Source: Phoronis australis
Taxonomy: Eukaryota > Phoronida > Phoronidae
NCBI GenBank assembly: GCA_002633005.1
Contig: NMRA01000634.1
Span: 36,983-100,982, forward strand
DNA: 64,000 nt
Direction: 5' to 3'
The translations under genes and the position numbers were made by a program. Shown in pieces: positions 13,901 to 22,920 of the stretch; within the stretch, counting starts at the first letter, position 1; every line of letters begins with the position of its first letter. The notes under the pieces are model-generated. The model did no database searches, was not told the origin of the DNA, and saw only the letters and a list, made by a program, of their open reading frames with translations.

Positions 13901-16109
13901 CTAACACAGGACAATCAACTCTGACCTAGAGGTTTTTTTGGACAGATGTGTTTAATTCAGTATACGAATTTTATCATTTATCGCTTACATATACGTCACA
14001 AGGTTCGGAAATTTACCAACCTTTATGGCTTACTTCTAATATCTTGATTGGTCACAAACCTGCTTACATTCGATCCTTTTATGAAAAAGGCGTAAGATTT
14101 GTTTGTGATTTATATAATGAGAATAGACAACTTTTATCTTTGAACATGTCAATCTCAATATGGGGTGGGAAATATGTTGCAAACATTTAAGTAGTGTCTA
14201 CACGCCTCACCACGTGATCTAATGAATATAAGTCCGAAAAAATTTCTACCTCGGAAGGGGTTACATCTCTTATTTTACACTCAATTCTCCACAAAATTCA
14301 ACTTCAGGATTTCTTTCTTAACCTTTTTACAGCTTACGGCAAGGTGTTATACAGTTACTTAAATGCAATGAGATGAATAATTTTGAACAAAACTCCCACT
14401 ATTCCCAATGGTGCTACAAAGTATGACACGTGATAAGAAGGGAATTCGAACTTTTTACGAGAATTTTTTGAAATTTTATATAAAAGCCCAAAATTTTGAT
14501 CAAGATGGGAAGCTGATTTTGTAATTGAAAAGTCCGAATCTGAGTGGCGATATATTTTACGTAGCGCTTTTGACTTTATCCCTGTCAATGACATACGCTT
14601 AAAGTGGATGCAGATGAGAATTGTCCACAGAATAATAGGAACAAACAAACTGTTGTTACAAATAGGAGCTAGTGATTCCGGTCTATGTAGCTTCTGTCAT
14701 GCGAGGTCAGAGTAAATTGCTCTTTGTTTTTTGACATATCTTTCGCGAAATCTTCTGACAAAAATATCGGTTTCGTGTGTGCGTGTGTGTGAAACTTATG
14801 AATGTGCATCAGTCAACTCTAGATGTACTGGTTACCGGTGATACATGTCTGTAAGGACTTGTTTATGATATGTGATCAAGTACTTGGTTATCTAACAAAG
14901 TTGGAGTGAAAAAAAAAGAAATTAATAGGTTTCCGTGATGTATATACGTTACCATAATCAGAAAGTTTGGTGAATTTTTTCCTAGGAAACAAAATCAGAC
15001 AAAAGTCATCTCCAACAAATCTCTGTTGACAACAATGAAGTCCTGCCGTGTCCTTACTGGCCAGTCTCAATCTGAAAGCGCGCGCGTGTGTGTGCGTGTG
15101 TGCGTAATTTTGTTTCCGATGCATTGTCATAGGTATGTGGTCTCAAATGCGACAGCGTCGCGCTAAACGTGGGCTAAATACCGGGAAAGCAGTTGTCCTG
15201 TAATAACTACATGTATACAAGAAATGTCCTCTTACAGCTTGTAAACCCGGCACCTACTCGCCCACGGGTTACCATGGCAGCATTCGCTGTTCACCTTGCT
15301 CAGCTGGGACCTTTTCTTCCAACACCGGAAGTACGGAGTGCCAAAAGTGTCCCGCAGGTAGGTTGGACAATACTCTTCCATTTAGATTATTTACAGTTTA
15401 ATGTTGTACCGTTAAGACATTTGTAGTTGTTCGGCATAAAGCAAAGCGTTACATAAAATGTATCTTAAACCAAGTCTGCGCTCGTTGGAACGGTACTGCT
15501 CTCAAACAAAGCCCAGAAATAATAGCTTAAAGTAACCGAACGTAGTATGGGCTTTCCATGCCTCTTTAAGAAGATAGTGTTCATGATAATTTTGTTCCTT
15601 GTCAGGTTATTACTCGGCTCAAGGTCAGGCACAGTGTACGCCTTGCGACCACGGCTCCATTAGCAACATCTCTCGCATTACATGTGAACCGTGTCCGTCT
15701 GGCTACACGTCTCTTCTGGGAGAGTGTGCAGGTAATGGCAAATATCCAACGTGCAGCTCTTTAACGGGACATTATCGGCTTTACGGTCGGGATTATTGTT
15801 AGGAGTTGTTAGCTTTGGCCAGAGCTATAAAATTGCAAATACGATGCTAGCAGTTGTCTGCCAGACAGGCCGAAAGCAAGGCCGGTGACTTCGCTAACTA
15901 AATATTCTTACAATACTCCGTCATTTATCGAGTGGGGTTTAGTTGCGTCAGCAGAGATTTTGACTGCTACTATAGGGTTTTGAAGATTCGATCAGGTTTA
16001 TCAGAAAATCACCAGGTGTTGAGAGCACAAACGCCACTTCTGCTTCACTCAAATTCTAATTCAGGTGTGTTGACGATGGCGAGGCGCAATTTCTTTCATT
16101 CGTACACGC

Positions 16110-16143
<34 letters not shown>

Positions 16144-19100
16144 CAGGAGCTTGCTGCATGCTGATGATTCAGCTCTGGTACGCCTATGGTTAAACATGGA
16201 CTTTTAAAAGGATAGAGAAAAGACTAACGACGTAGTTCTAACAATTATTTATTTATTTGCTTATAGTACTTACACAGTAGATGGAAATGGAAACCTTAAG
16301 TGAGATATTATGAAATGTATCTCATTGAATGTATATGATGTATTAATTTCACCATTCGTCGTTTTAATTGCTTACTCGCTTTTGTATAGAACACTTTCAA
16401 AATTACCGCATAAGACCAGATGTTGTTTCTGCTGAGGTGTCGTACTTGCTACCAGAAACCACGACGTCGTCGGCTGAGGCATGTCGTCAATACTGCGAGC
16501 ACAGTGTCACGTGTGTAGGTTTCACATATAACACCGCAACTGGAGCATGTTCTCCGAAGAAATACATTGGAACAGACACCAAACCGCTCACAAATGGGAC
16601 AAGTCTGTACGACACAGCAGGTAAGATCTTCTGCCACCTAGTGACCGTCTTACTAGTGATGAAAACTTATGATGTCAAGATATTGTACCGTTTGCATTAG
16701 TGTAAATCTATGGGCGAAGGTTTTTCACCCTTACGCTGTTTCAAGTATCCCCACTAAAAACAGTGGAACAAAACACTCTAGATTCTAAAAATGGATTGAA
16801 ATGTACTTAGACACCTGCTCGATTTTTGGAAGGGGTGAAACTGAATTTTTCGTCAAGTTTAAATTTTGCGTTTACAAGTAGTAACTCTGTTTCTAGAAAC
16901 ACTACCAACATGAAAATGGTTCCAATGATCAACAAATCTTATCTTTGATTCAGAAACGAAGTAAATGCAATTCGTAGCCTTACACGTAGTGCAAATCTAA
17001 AAGAGCTCAGCCAGTCAAGCAATTACCGGTTTCCGCTGAAATTGAAGGGGGTAAATACTTAAACCTGAAAATATTACCAAAGCATTCACAAAAATTGCTT
17101 GAAGTTCAATTAAATTCTAACCAAAGCGAATTTTAAGATTATCGCCAATGCAGTCGGTTGCTCCAAAGGACAACTTGAAGCAAAAATTCACAAAATTGCC
17201 TGTTTTCACTCAAAAAAACCTTCTTAAGCTCGAGATTGAAGTAATCGAATAGATATTGCACTCTGACTACCAAACCGCCCGAAGTTCTAAGATTTGTTGA
17301 ATAGTAGGAATCCACTATGTCGACCATTGCTGTGCAACTATTTTTCAATACGATTTTGTTCTGCAAACTTCGCTGAGGCGGCACTGATTCAGCCACCCGA
17401 AGAATCCAAACGATTATATCGTGCACCGCTTCAAACGTGTCTGTTTTAAGAAAAACGACGTTTTGGTCGAGGCTACATTTGTTCTGCTATTTTCGCTTTC
17501 GCGCCTGATCTCTGTTTTGTTGTGAATTGACGTATTTATCTCCCATGTCACGCTCTGCGATGGGATATGAAGTCATTCATTGGCGGATATTGTAATATGA
17601 TGCAAACATTTTTTTCATTTTTGTGACACCGGTGTTCAGAAACTTATTCCTGGTGTAATCGAATTTGTAATCCCATACGACGGTTCTAAGATGTCGTAAG
17701 GCGGAGCATCTACTATTTTCGACCAAAAATGTTGGCATTACCACAAAAGTTGGCATGCCTGCATTTTTGTTTGGATCTGTGTAACTCTGCTTTTTCAAGC
17801 AGTTGACAAGATTTGCTTTGTGATGTTTATGGCTAAATCGCAATCAAGGTCCATATTCGAGAGTTGACTGTGTTACGGTCTAATAATTTTTTTTGGTAAC
17901 TTACCAAACTCCGACTGAATCTCATATGCAAAGAGTTCTTTAGTTGTGCAAATTAAAAAATCAATCATCAAAATCGGACAATGTTTGAGAAATTTATGTA
18001 TGTTTTTGTCTATGAATTTCATGCATTGTTAGCGTTACGAGTGGCCATTTTAAAAATTACAATTTTCAATTGTCAACAGTAGAAAAGAAATTTATTTTAT
18101 CAAGTAAGCAATTGCTTAGATATGACTGGGAATAACTTAGATGAAGTTGTGCTTAATCATTGAGAAATGGTAAGGTTCATCATAAACCAGGCACTCGTTA
18201 CGGAAATTGTGAATTCTGTGTTTCTAACCCTCACCTACTGTAAAGAAGGTTAAAAACTAAAGTTCAAACTCTGTCATAAAAAGAACTGCCTAGGTAACAC
18301 AGCAAATTGTTCAACATCTAAATAAACCAAAAGTTTGGATATTGACTGGGCTCTGCTATGTTGAAAATTCGCCAAAAAGGCTAACGAAAAGGCTACGTAC
18401 CCCCATGTGCAATTCAGTAACACAAATGGTTATTGCCAATGAAATTATTGCCTTTTAAATAACAATATATCATCAAAGAAAAATAAATGGCCATACAACA
18501 TTATGTTACCATGTGATGCAAAAACAGTGATGTAGTGTACGTACGTACCCCCTCCCCCATGTAGTTTACGTACCCCCATGTTTACAAATTCCATGAAATT
18601 AAAATATCACTTGGTAAGTGAGCAACACTGGTCGTAGACAGTTTTCTTCCTCAAAAATGTTACGTTAAAAGGGGGTTTATTACAATTACATTTGTTTTGA
18701 GTGAAATATTAGCATTTGCGTAGTGTACGTACCCCTATATTTTATTTTGTGCCTATTTTCAAAGTACAGCAGATATGCACATGAATGCTGTGTTTTTTAT
18801 GTTTTCTCTTTGAATTGATTTAGTAAATCAACTAATTCTCAGTAGATTCTTAGTATTTAGTTACAAACCTGACATGTCATTGAAATGTAGTGTACGTAAC
18901 CCTATGCAGTGTACTTACTCCGATGTGAACAAATGCCGTGAAACAAAAATATTACTCGGTAAGTAAGCAACATTTGTCACAGACAGTTTCCTCCATTAAA
19001 AATGCTAGGTTAAAAGGGTGTTAATTACATATACATTTGTTTTGAGTGAAATATTAGCATTTGTGTAGTGTACGTACTCCTATATTTTAACATGTGCCTG

Positions 19101-22100
19101 TCAAAGAATGATAGACAGATATGCACATGTATGCTGTACTTTTTATTTGTTCTCTTTGAATAGATTTGGTAAATGAACTAACTCTCAGTAGATTCTAAGT
19201 AATTTTTATAAACCTGACAAATCATTGAAATGTAGTATACGTACCCCTGTGTAGTGTACGTACCTTCAACCTCTATGCTATAAAGTATTGCCCACAAGTA
19301 TGTTTACATACTGCTGTTCTCATGAAGAATACTGATATTTCCAAAATGAATCCAGTCTGACAAAAAACAATGGACATTATCAAATTTTGGGCAATGAAAT
19401 GCCACACAGGACTTGGCTAGTACTTAACATCTTAGAAGACACATCGTGTGATAATTGATGTTGCAGAGGCAGGTTCTCTATCTCTCAAGCCAACTTGCAA
19501 CAAACCATCAAGTAAAGGCAGCTCAAAACTCGAGACCATCCCATACATTTGTAACTTATTCAAAATTTGATGTTGATTGACTGTGTGTAGTGTCCCCCCA
19601 CCCCACCCCCAACCAGTGCCATTTTTACTGTTTACAAGTGGAACTCTGAGGCTAGCATTGCTTTAACTATTTTAACCAACTGGTGAATGTATTGAAAACT
19701 AAGCAAATAGCACCAATAAAGCTCTTGAAAAAAGTAATTACTGGTCATTTTCTTTTTGTAAGAACCATATTGCAGGAGAGGAAGTTCTCATTATACTGTG
19801 TTAAGATATGTAATGTATCATAATGTAGAACAACTTGATCAGCACGGTAATAACTTTTCTTAATTTAGTATGTGATATTTCTTCAATTTGATCAAGAACT
19901 TGTTAAATTAAGAGCTACCTTATGAATTTTTGAATGGTAGAAGTTGGATGTGACCACAAGTTGTAGTGTACGTACCCTTTTGTACAACTGTGATGCATAA
20001 GGCCATAAAGTTTTATTCGGTGGTTCTTGTGCAAAAATATTTTACATTACAAACCTGGAATGATGGTACTTTAAAATAACCCAGCTTTTACAGTTATATG
20101 ACAACCTTCATTTTTCACCAAAAGTGGCCACCGAATATGGACCTTGATTGTGATTTGCCCGTTTGTATTCATTCATTATGTATGTTAAAATAACGTACAT
20201 TCTGTATAGTTATGAACTGTCAACATAGTCTCAACTATTTAGATCAAAGTGGTCCAAAAATAAAAGCTACATAAGTTTTGCTGTCTTCAATGCGCACAAC
20301 ATCTACTTATATACGCACACACACGCGCACGCGCACACGCACACGCACGCACACACACACACACACACACACACAAGTTAGTGCTAGTTGACTATTGATT
20401 CTTTCCTGTAATTGGCTAAAAGACAGCACAGTTACTTCCGTTATGCGGCGACGTTGCTCGGTTCACACATGTCTGAAGACGTCGTAAGGCGGTGGGGCAA
20501 CTACAATTTTTGTGTCTGTAAGGGGGTTGTCGTTGGGTACCTTATAATTACTTTTAATTTCAACCGATCGGCCTTCAGGTGTGTTGTATTTTGTTTTTGA
20601 TGAATTTGATTTATTTAAGCTTAGCCGTGATGTATAGTTGCCCGTGTAACAATCCACTCTTCTTCATTGAAGCTGCGTTGCCATGGAATTGCGGGTGGGT
20701 AGTTTCTTCTTACGTGGCTGAACCGAACCTCACCTCCGCCGTTGGGCCGTTGCCTCTCGCTAACTGTAGTCAGCATTGTATCGACATCACTTGCGCTGGA
20801 TTCTTTATATCCCCTGATGGTTACTGTGTGTTCATGTCTTCTACACCATCTGACCTTGGAAACTTCGATTACTATGCCTCAGTTCATGGATCCACGTTAG
20901 GCTGGGACTACTTTTCTCGGATATGCAGTCAGCGAAAACGTAAGTGATGAATACTCGCATGTTGACCTTAGGTTAAGTTTATGTAGAATCTTATCAACAA
21001 GCCCGTTAGTCGAATATCAAGCCAAAGTGGATTTTGACTCAGTAAAAATAAACATTTTCTATATGCAGAAAGTCAGTAGAATTTGACTTTTAACGTTTGA
21101 CCATTAGTTGAGTCATGTCTTTTATTAAAGTTTATCAAAAAGGTACCTAGATAGCATATACAAATTTCGTTCAAGATGAAATCTCTTACTCTTTTCCGAT
21201 TAATCATTTCGTGTTCGTTTGATGCAAGTTTGGAGTTTTTTCATGAAAGCCATAAAATATTATATCTGAAAATTTAGTATGAACCGCTTCAGCCATTTCT
21301 GAAGTAAGAAGTTGGGAATTTAAGCAAATTTAAAATTTTTCTAGGATCCTACATAAAGTTAACCTCTAGAAAGGATTAGGAAATCGCACTGACAATGTCA
21401 CCTGTAAATGTGTAATTATCCTACCTAAGCTTAAGATGGCACAGACAAAAGTTCAAAATTGATATTTTTAGTTTTTATTCACTTCAAATAGAATAATCCA
21501 TGACACTGAGCCGTTAAATATGACGTAACAGATGTCTGATAAAGGTTAATCTGCTTTTGCTGATTGTAAGCTGGCCCAGTGAAAAATCATGTAACCTTCT
21601 CATGCCATGAAATAATAACGAATTCCATTCCCAAACAAAGATTTTGGAACACCGGTAAGTGAGATGACTAAAAAAACCTGTTAGATTTATACGGACGGCT
21701 AACTCTTTTAAAAACCCGGCTGCATCTTTATTAGTGTCTCAAATCGTTGGTTGCCGTAACCTGTAGGTATCGTGGCTGAGTTCTATAGACGTCAGTGTCT
21801 CGCGAATGAAACTACTGCATGTGCACACCCAGCCTAAAAAATAGGGGGGCTCGAATTTTAGTAATGTGGACCCTTTGCTAAAAAAAACAAAAAAGTAAAA
21901 AACTGGGTACGTCCAGAGGTATGAATTCTATATTCACCGAATTCCTGCCTTTCCTGGTTATCTGGGCTATCTGGGTGCAGAGTCGACGTCATAACATGTT
22001 GGGCACACCCATATATGCTCAGTCCTCCACCTCAGAAGCTCATGCAGAACACCTTGACTAATTGTTCCAGTAAGGTGCTGATTATGGATTTCCCGCCACA

Positions 22101-22920
22101 TTCCTCTTATTGCAGACTTTGATGCGGTTCCCTTGTCTACACTGAACTGTCGCAATCTTTCAACTTTTTCCCCAGTTTCCTCCCCCCTCTTCTCATCCAG
22201 AGCAGTAAGCACCTCTGCCTCACCCGTCTCCAAGGGTCCACCCATATTGCCCATGTTGCGAGCATAGCCAACTTAGAGCAGCACTGGCGGCATCTTCGTC
22301 CATGAACATACTAGATTTCCTCTAATGTTGTACTTTTTCGGACTTTTTGTTTACTTTTTGTTTCACTGAACAGGACCTTTTTGCCCATTTCGTTAAATGG
22401 GGGGCTCGTTCGTGCATCGCCTGGATGCGCGCATTTTCAGTAATTACTTCCTTTGCTTCCAGTGCATGGAGATATCTCGCTAAGACTTGGCAGATACTAT
22501 CGTTTCGCGAGTGCATGGAACAGGCACCAGATTTAATATCTGTTAATCTACTTCGTGCTTTTCGTTCTTGGGCTGTAACAGGAAACAAGGTGTTCCTTCA
22601 ACTGACAAGCATGATAAAATACGTAAAAATAATGGTGATGTTAACTGCTCCTCTATCTTCCTCTATGTTGATTTTTAGGGCGAACTAGGAGCATGTCTTT
22701 ACAAACTGGTAAAACCATCATTGGTCACAGCGTATCCAGTTTCACAGTGTTACGAGCTCTAAACTGTATCGAAAAATGTATGGAAGATACAGAGTGCAAG
22801 TCAGTTAGCTTCACAAAGGGAACGACACCCAACTGCGTCTTGAACGACGTCTCTGCTCACACCTTAAAGTCCGTTTTGCAGGAGGAAGCTGGAACAGTTA
22901 TCTACAGCGTGGTTCCTTAA
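424..22920 (+). CDS. Gene 1: multi-PAN secreted protein, 3' part (14 exons visible)
   Basis: This is the gene-level span; the gene continues left of the window. Fourteen exons with GT-AG borders join in one frame: 424-570, 1226-1344, 2904-3042, 4383-4634, 5937-6008, 6385-6531, 10116-10220, 12438-12683, 13253-13387, 15238-15357, 15606-15731, 16390-16620, 20673-20939, 22679-22920. All junctions are phase 1 except the phase-0 intron after 1344. The domain order is Cys-rich module, PAN, PAN, mini-module, PAN, PAN, Cys-rich module, two ephrin-receptor-like repeats, PAN, PAN, PAN, stop. PAN/Apple folds in known proteins bind proteins or sugars outside the cell, so an extracellular adhesive role is inferred. 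There is no transmembrane segment before the stop. Gene 2 downstream is a tandem paralogue and shows what the missing 5' part probably encodes. Confidence 0.85.
571..1225. other. Gene 1 intron, nothing recognised
   Basis: A 655-bp intron between Cys-rich module A and the split PAN domain. The short ORF on the minus strand (765-1079) has no recognisable similarity and is taken as chance. The matching intron in gene 2 is 2.2 kb and unrelated in sequence. Confidence 0.6.
1226..1344 (+). CDS. Gene 1 exon: PAN domain, first half
   Basis: This 119-nt exon starts in phase 1 and ends in phase 0 (cag|gtgact). It encodes the N-terminal half of a PAN/Apple domain, with the hallmark [12 protein letters not shown] helix carrying two conserved cysteines. 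The domain is completed by exon 2904-3042. The gene 2 counterpart is 49383-49501, same length, about 83% identical by eye. An in-frame read-through past the donor produces a longer ORF, but that is intron sequence. Confidence 0.88.
1345..2903. other. Gene 1 phase-0 intron inside a PAN domain
   Basis: A 1.56-kb intron splitting the PAN domain of exons 1226 and 2904. No gene or mobile element was recognised in it. In gene 2 the same intron is only 353 bp. Confidence 0.6.
2904..3042 (+). CDS. Gene 1 exon: PAN domain, second half
   Basis: This 139-nt exon starts in phase 0 (acceptor attattag) and ends in phase 1. It begins V-G-C-N-S-V-E-F and has the STCRLSG cysteine typical of the PAN core, ending [10 protein letters not shown]. 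Frame continuity with exon 1226-1344 is exact. From 2910 to 3042 it differs from the gene 2 exon 49855-49993 at only one base, far less than neighbouring exon pairs, which suggests recent gene conversion or strong constraint. Confidence 0.88.
3043..4382. other. Gene 1 intron, nothing recognised
   Basis: A 1.34-kb AT-rich intron between two PAN-domain exons. Small ORFs on both strands show no coding features. Confidence 0.6.
4383..4634 (+). CDS. Gene 1 exon: complete PAN domain
   Basis: This 252-nt phase 1-1 exon encodes an entire PAN/Apple domain. The order is an N-terminal strand ([12 protein letters not shown]), the helix with [17 protein letters not shown], then KTCYLRSGNSF and a C-terminal strand rich in Tyr (SRYYYHFDL). 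The acceptor is tttttacag and the donor gtaagaa. Its gene 2 counterpart is 51352-51603, same length, about 91% identical, with a 67-nt stretch that is fully identical. Confidence 0.9.
4635..5936. other. Gene 1 intron, nothing recognised
   Basis: A 1.30-kb intron between a PAN exon and the mini-module exon. Overlapping short ORFs on both strands near 5500-5800 look like chance. Confidence 0.55.
5937..6008 (+). CDS. Gene 1 exon: 24-codon two-cysteine mini-module
   Basis: This 72-nt phase 1-1 exon (acceptor cactttcag, donor gtatat) encodes D-P-F-F-T-C, 14 residues, then C-G-A-I. It has an equal-length counterpart in gene 2 (52944-53015) that is almost identical in protein. A further 72-nt exon at 44675-44746 has a similar C..V.S....C.A layout. 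I know no domain this small with this pattern; it may be a linker closed by one disulphide. It sits between two PAN domains. Confidence 0.82.
6009..6384. other. Gene 1 intron, nothing recognised
   Basis: A 376-bp AT-rich intron between the mini-module exon and the next PAN half-exon. The equivalent in gene 2 is 381 bp, a similar size. Confidence 0.6.
6385..6531 (+). CDS. Gene 1 exon: PAN domain, first half (phase-1 split)
   Basis: This 147-nt phase 1-1 exon (acceptor catttcag, donor gtaaaa) encodes the first part of a PAN domain: a [10 protein letters not shown] strand, then [20 protein letters not shown] with the conserved cysteines. The second part is exon 10116-10220, after a 3.6 kb intron full of repeats. 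The gene 2 counterpart is 53397-53543, about 85% identical. The intron interrupts the PAN fold at a different place and phase from the one in the domain at 1226-3042. Confidence 0.88.
7090..7430 (+). mobile_element. LINE 3' end fragment (Tx1/L1-like ORF2 C-terminus)
   Basis: The + strand encodes SDTCSFCEEESEDP followed by a degraded L-x-L-F-F-L-x-x-Y stretch and, after a frame change, LANAIKFHIYKT. This resembles the CxxC zinc-knuckle tail (D-x-C-x-F-C-x-x-x-x-E-x-x-x-H-L-F) at the C-terminus of L1/Tx1-clade LINE proteins, as also seen at 59760-59830. It is short and interrupted by stops, a dead remnant in the 6532-10115 intron. Confidence 0.6.
7920..9720. repeat. Diverged tandem repeat block of the 'CTAGTGGCA' family
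   Basis: This block is built from loosely repeated segments sharing phrases such as (a)tagtggcatttttg, tttgcctctgtatt, ccttgcaggatctttgtt and a-tgtgacaac. Examples lie near 8030, 8360, 8460, 8590, 9210, 9260 and 9510. The same phrases recur at 30590-31110, 36770-37440 and 40100-40940. The ORFs here, including a 156-codon one on the minus strand, are repeat-derived and not considered genes. Confidence 0.6.
10116..10220 (+). CDS. Gene 1 exon: PAN domain, second half
   Basis: This 105-nt phase 1-1 exon has acceptor ttttttccag and donor gtaagt. It encodes [12 protein letters not shown] and ends [11 protein letters not shown], matching the last strand pair of a PAN domain (Cys-x-Ile-Ser). It completes the domain begun at 6385-6531. 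Its gene 2 counterpart 54179-54283 has the same length and borders. A (TTC)-rich polypyrimidine tract precedes the acceptor. Confidence 0.87.
10901..11001. repeat. (CA)n microsatellite
   Basis: About 100 bases of nearly pure CA dinucleotide repeats with a few interruptions (tacacacg). It produces poly-Thr-His and poly-Val-Cys ORFs on both strands that are not real genes. Confidence 0.97.
11281..11350. repeat. (ATAC)n microsatellite
   Basis: An imperfect tetranucleotide tract (catacatacatgcatacatac) within the 10221-12437 intron of gene 1. Confidence 0.85.
11537..11612 (+). repeat. tRNA-like SINE fragment
   Basis: The sequence begins gagacagtgtgtcatggtgg and carries gagttcaaatccc, close to the RNA polymerase III B box (GGTTCGAATCC), with matching arms around it (gtgtccacc / ggacacc). 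A related sequence is at 54039-54113. No intact tRNA cloverleaf with an anticodon is claimed; a tRNA-derived SINE head is the better reading. Confidence 0.55.
12438..12683 (+). CDS. Gene 1 exon: complete PAN domain
   Basis: This 246-nt phase 1-1 exon has acceptor gttcatcag and donor gtaagg. It encodes GNYVKDSF, then [41 protein letters not shown] and the C-terminal YDYYEFIGRR. All of the PAN cysteines are present. The gene 2 counterpart 60383-60631 is one codon longer and clearly more diverged than most other pairs. Confidence 0.9.
12684..13252. other. Gene 1 intron, nothing recognised
   Basis: A 569-bp intron between the PAN exon and Cys-rich module B. No gene or repeat recognised. The gene 2 equivalent is 1.85 kb. 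Confidence 0.55.
13253..13387 (+). CDS. Gene 1 exon: Cys-rich module B
   Basis: This 135-nt phase 1-1 exon (acceptor tacttacag, donor gtaagt) was too short for a simple ORF search. It encodes [11 protein letters not shown], 11 residues, CRC, 10 residues with Trp, CC, then HAKSLRRP. The cysteine pattern is that of exon 424-570. The gene 2 counterpart 62480-62614 is nearly identical. No named family is recognised. Confidence 0.88.
13948..14720 (+). mobile_element. LINE ORF2 C-terminal remnant (Tx1/L1-like)
   Basis: The + strand reads QPLWLTSNILIGHKPAYIRS, FYEKGVRFVCDLYNENRQLL at 14010-14140. After frame changes it reads EWRYILRSAFDFIPVNDIRL and KWMQMRIVHRIIGTNKLL, then GLCSFCHARSE at 14530-14710. 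These are the post-RT segments of Tx1/L1-clade LINE proteins (W-x-NSxI, FYEKGI, K.mQ.RI.HRI, CxFC). Stops and frame breaks show that it is dead. It sits in the 13388-15237 intron. Confidence 0.75.
15079..15104. repeat. Short (GT/GC)n tract
   Basis: A gcgcgcgtgtgtgtgcgtgtgtgcg tract of about 26 bases in the intron before the first ephrin-receptor-like exon. A similar short GT run is at 14777-14791. Confidence 0.85.
15238..15357 (+). CDS. Gene 1 exon: ephrin-receptor-like Cys repeat 1
   Basis: This 120-nt phase 1-1 exon (acceptor cctcttacag, donor gtaggt) encodes ACKPGTYSPTG, then RCSPCSAGTFSS, GSTECQKCPA. This is the C..G.y....C..C..G....C..CP.G pattern of the ephrin-receptor-like / GCC2-GCC3 cysteine repeat, a TNFR/EGF-like extracellular fold. 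It is followed 248 bases later by a second repeat exon. The gene 2 counterpart would lie beyond the right edge. Confidence 0.88.
15606..15731 (+). CDS. Gene 1 exon: ephrin-receptor-like Cys repeat 2
   Basis: This 126-nt phase 1-1 exon (acceptor ccttgtcag, donor gtaatg) encodes GYYSAQGQAQCTPCDHGS, then ITCEPCPSGYTSLLGECA. It is the second copy of the ephrin-receptor-like repeat; the first ends CPA|G and this one begins G-Y-Y, so the repeats join directly. Extracellular, disulphide-bonded. Confidence 0.88.
16104..16143. repeat. (CA)n microsatellite
   Basis: About 40 bases of CA repeats in the intron between the second ephrin-receptor-like exon and the PAN exon 16390. The rest of that 658-bp intron shows nothing. 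Confidence 0.95.
16390..16620 (+). CDS. Gene 1 exon: complete PAN domain (diverged)
   Basis: This 231-nt phase 1-1 exon (acceptor cttttgtatag, donor gtaaga) encodes HFQNYRIRPDVV, then SSAEACRQYCEHSVTCVGF, TGACSPKKYIG and a C-terminal LTNGTSLYDTAG. The PAN pattern of C...C.....C.gf......C is kept, with Pro-Lys-Lys replacing the usual C-x-L. It has no counterpart in the visible part of gene 2. Confidence 0.87.
17831..20160. mobile_element. Non-autonomous TIR element, ~2.3 kb
   Basis: Left end ggctaaatcgcaatcaaggt, then ccatattcg (17831-17859). The right end 20131-20160 is its inverted complement (ccgaatatgg, accttgattgtgatttgccc). The ~28-bp terminal inverted repeat has two or three differences. 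Inside there is no coding sequence but a 345-bp tandem repeat and about ten copies of a tagtgtacgtacccc motif. It lies in the 16621-20672 intron of gene 1. The superfamily is not determined because no clear target duplication is seen. Confidence 0.7.
18535..19262. repeat. 345-bp tandem repeat (two copies) with GTAGTGTACGTACCCC motifs
   Basis: Two head-to-tail copies with a period of 345 bp (for example tagtgtacgtacccctatat at 18721 and its equivalent at 19066). They share landmarks such as ttgttttgagtgaaatatta, agatatgcacatg and ctcagtagattct. Further motif copies lie at 18394, 18532, 18560, 18887, 19231, 19253 and 19963. All sit within the TIR element 17831-20160. Confidence 0.85.
20313..20375. 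repeat. (CA)n/(CGCA)n microsatellite
   Basis: A compound tract (acgcacacacacgcgcacgc then pure CA) just right of the TIR element, in the same gene 1 intron. Confidence 0.95.
20673..20939 (+). CDS. Gene 1 exon: PAN-like domain
   Basis: This 267-nt phase 1-1 exon (acceptor cttcattgaag, donor gtaagt) encodes ALPWNCGWVVSSYVAEP, then LANCSQHCIDITCAGFFI, DGYCVFMSS and a tail ending SRICSQRKR. The SQHC-x5-C-AGF core and later C-x-F fit a PAN domain. Extra cysteines at the N- and C-termini could pair in the way seen in Apple domains (inference). The acceptor lacks a long pyrimidine tract, so the start is slightly less sure. Confidence 0.82.
21818..22434 (+). mobile_element. MITE family 1, copy A (with internal insertion)
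   Basis: The left end (catgtgcacacccag, then ggggggctcgaattt and gtggaccctttgct) and the right end (tttttgcccatttcgttaaa, tggggggctcgt, ctggatgcgcgcat) match copy C at 27773-28034. Copy A is 617 bp instead of ~262 bp, with an unrelated segment between about 21920 and 22325. That segment holds a 95-codon minus-strand ORF (21967-22254) of unknown origin. It lies in the 20940-22678 intron of gene 1. Confidence 0.7.
22679..22920 (+). CDS. Gene 1 terminal exon: last PAN domain and stop
   Basis: This exon starts in phase 1 after tgatttttag and ends with TAA at 22918-22920. It encodes a PAN domain: SLQTGKTIIGHSV, then NCIEKCMEDTECKSVSFTKG and PNCVLNDVS. The protein ends TVIYSVVP with no hydrophobic segment, so the product should be secreted rather than membrane-anchored. 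No canonical AATAAA signal is evident in the first ~450 bases downstream. Confidence 0.87.
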
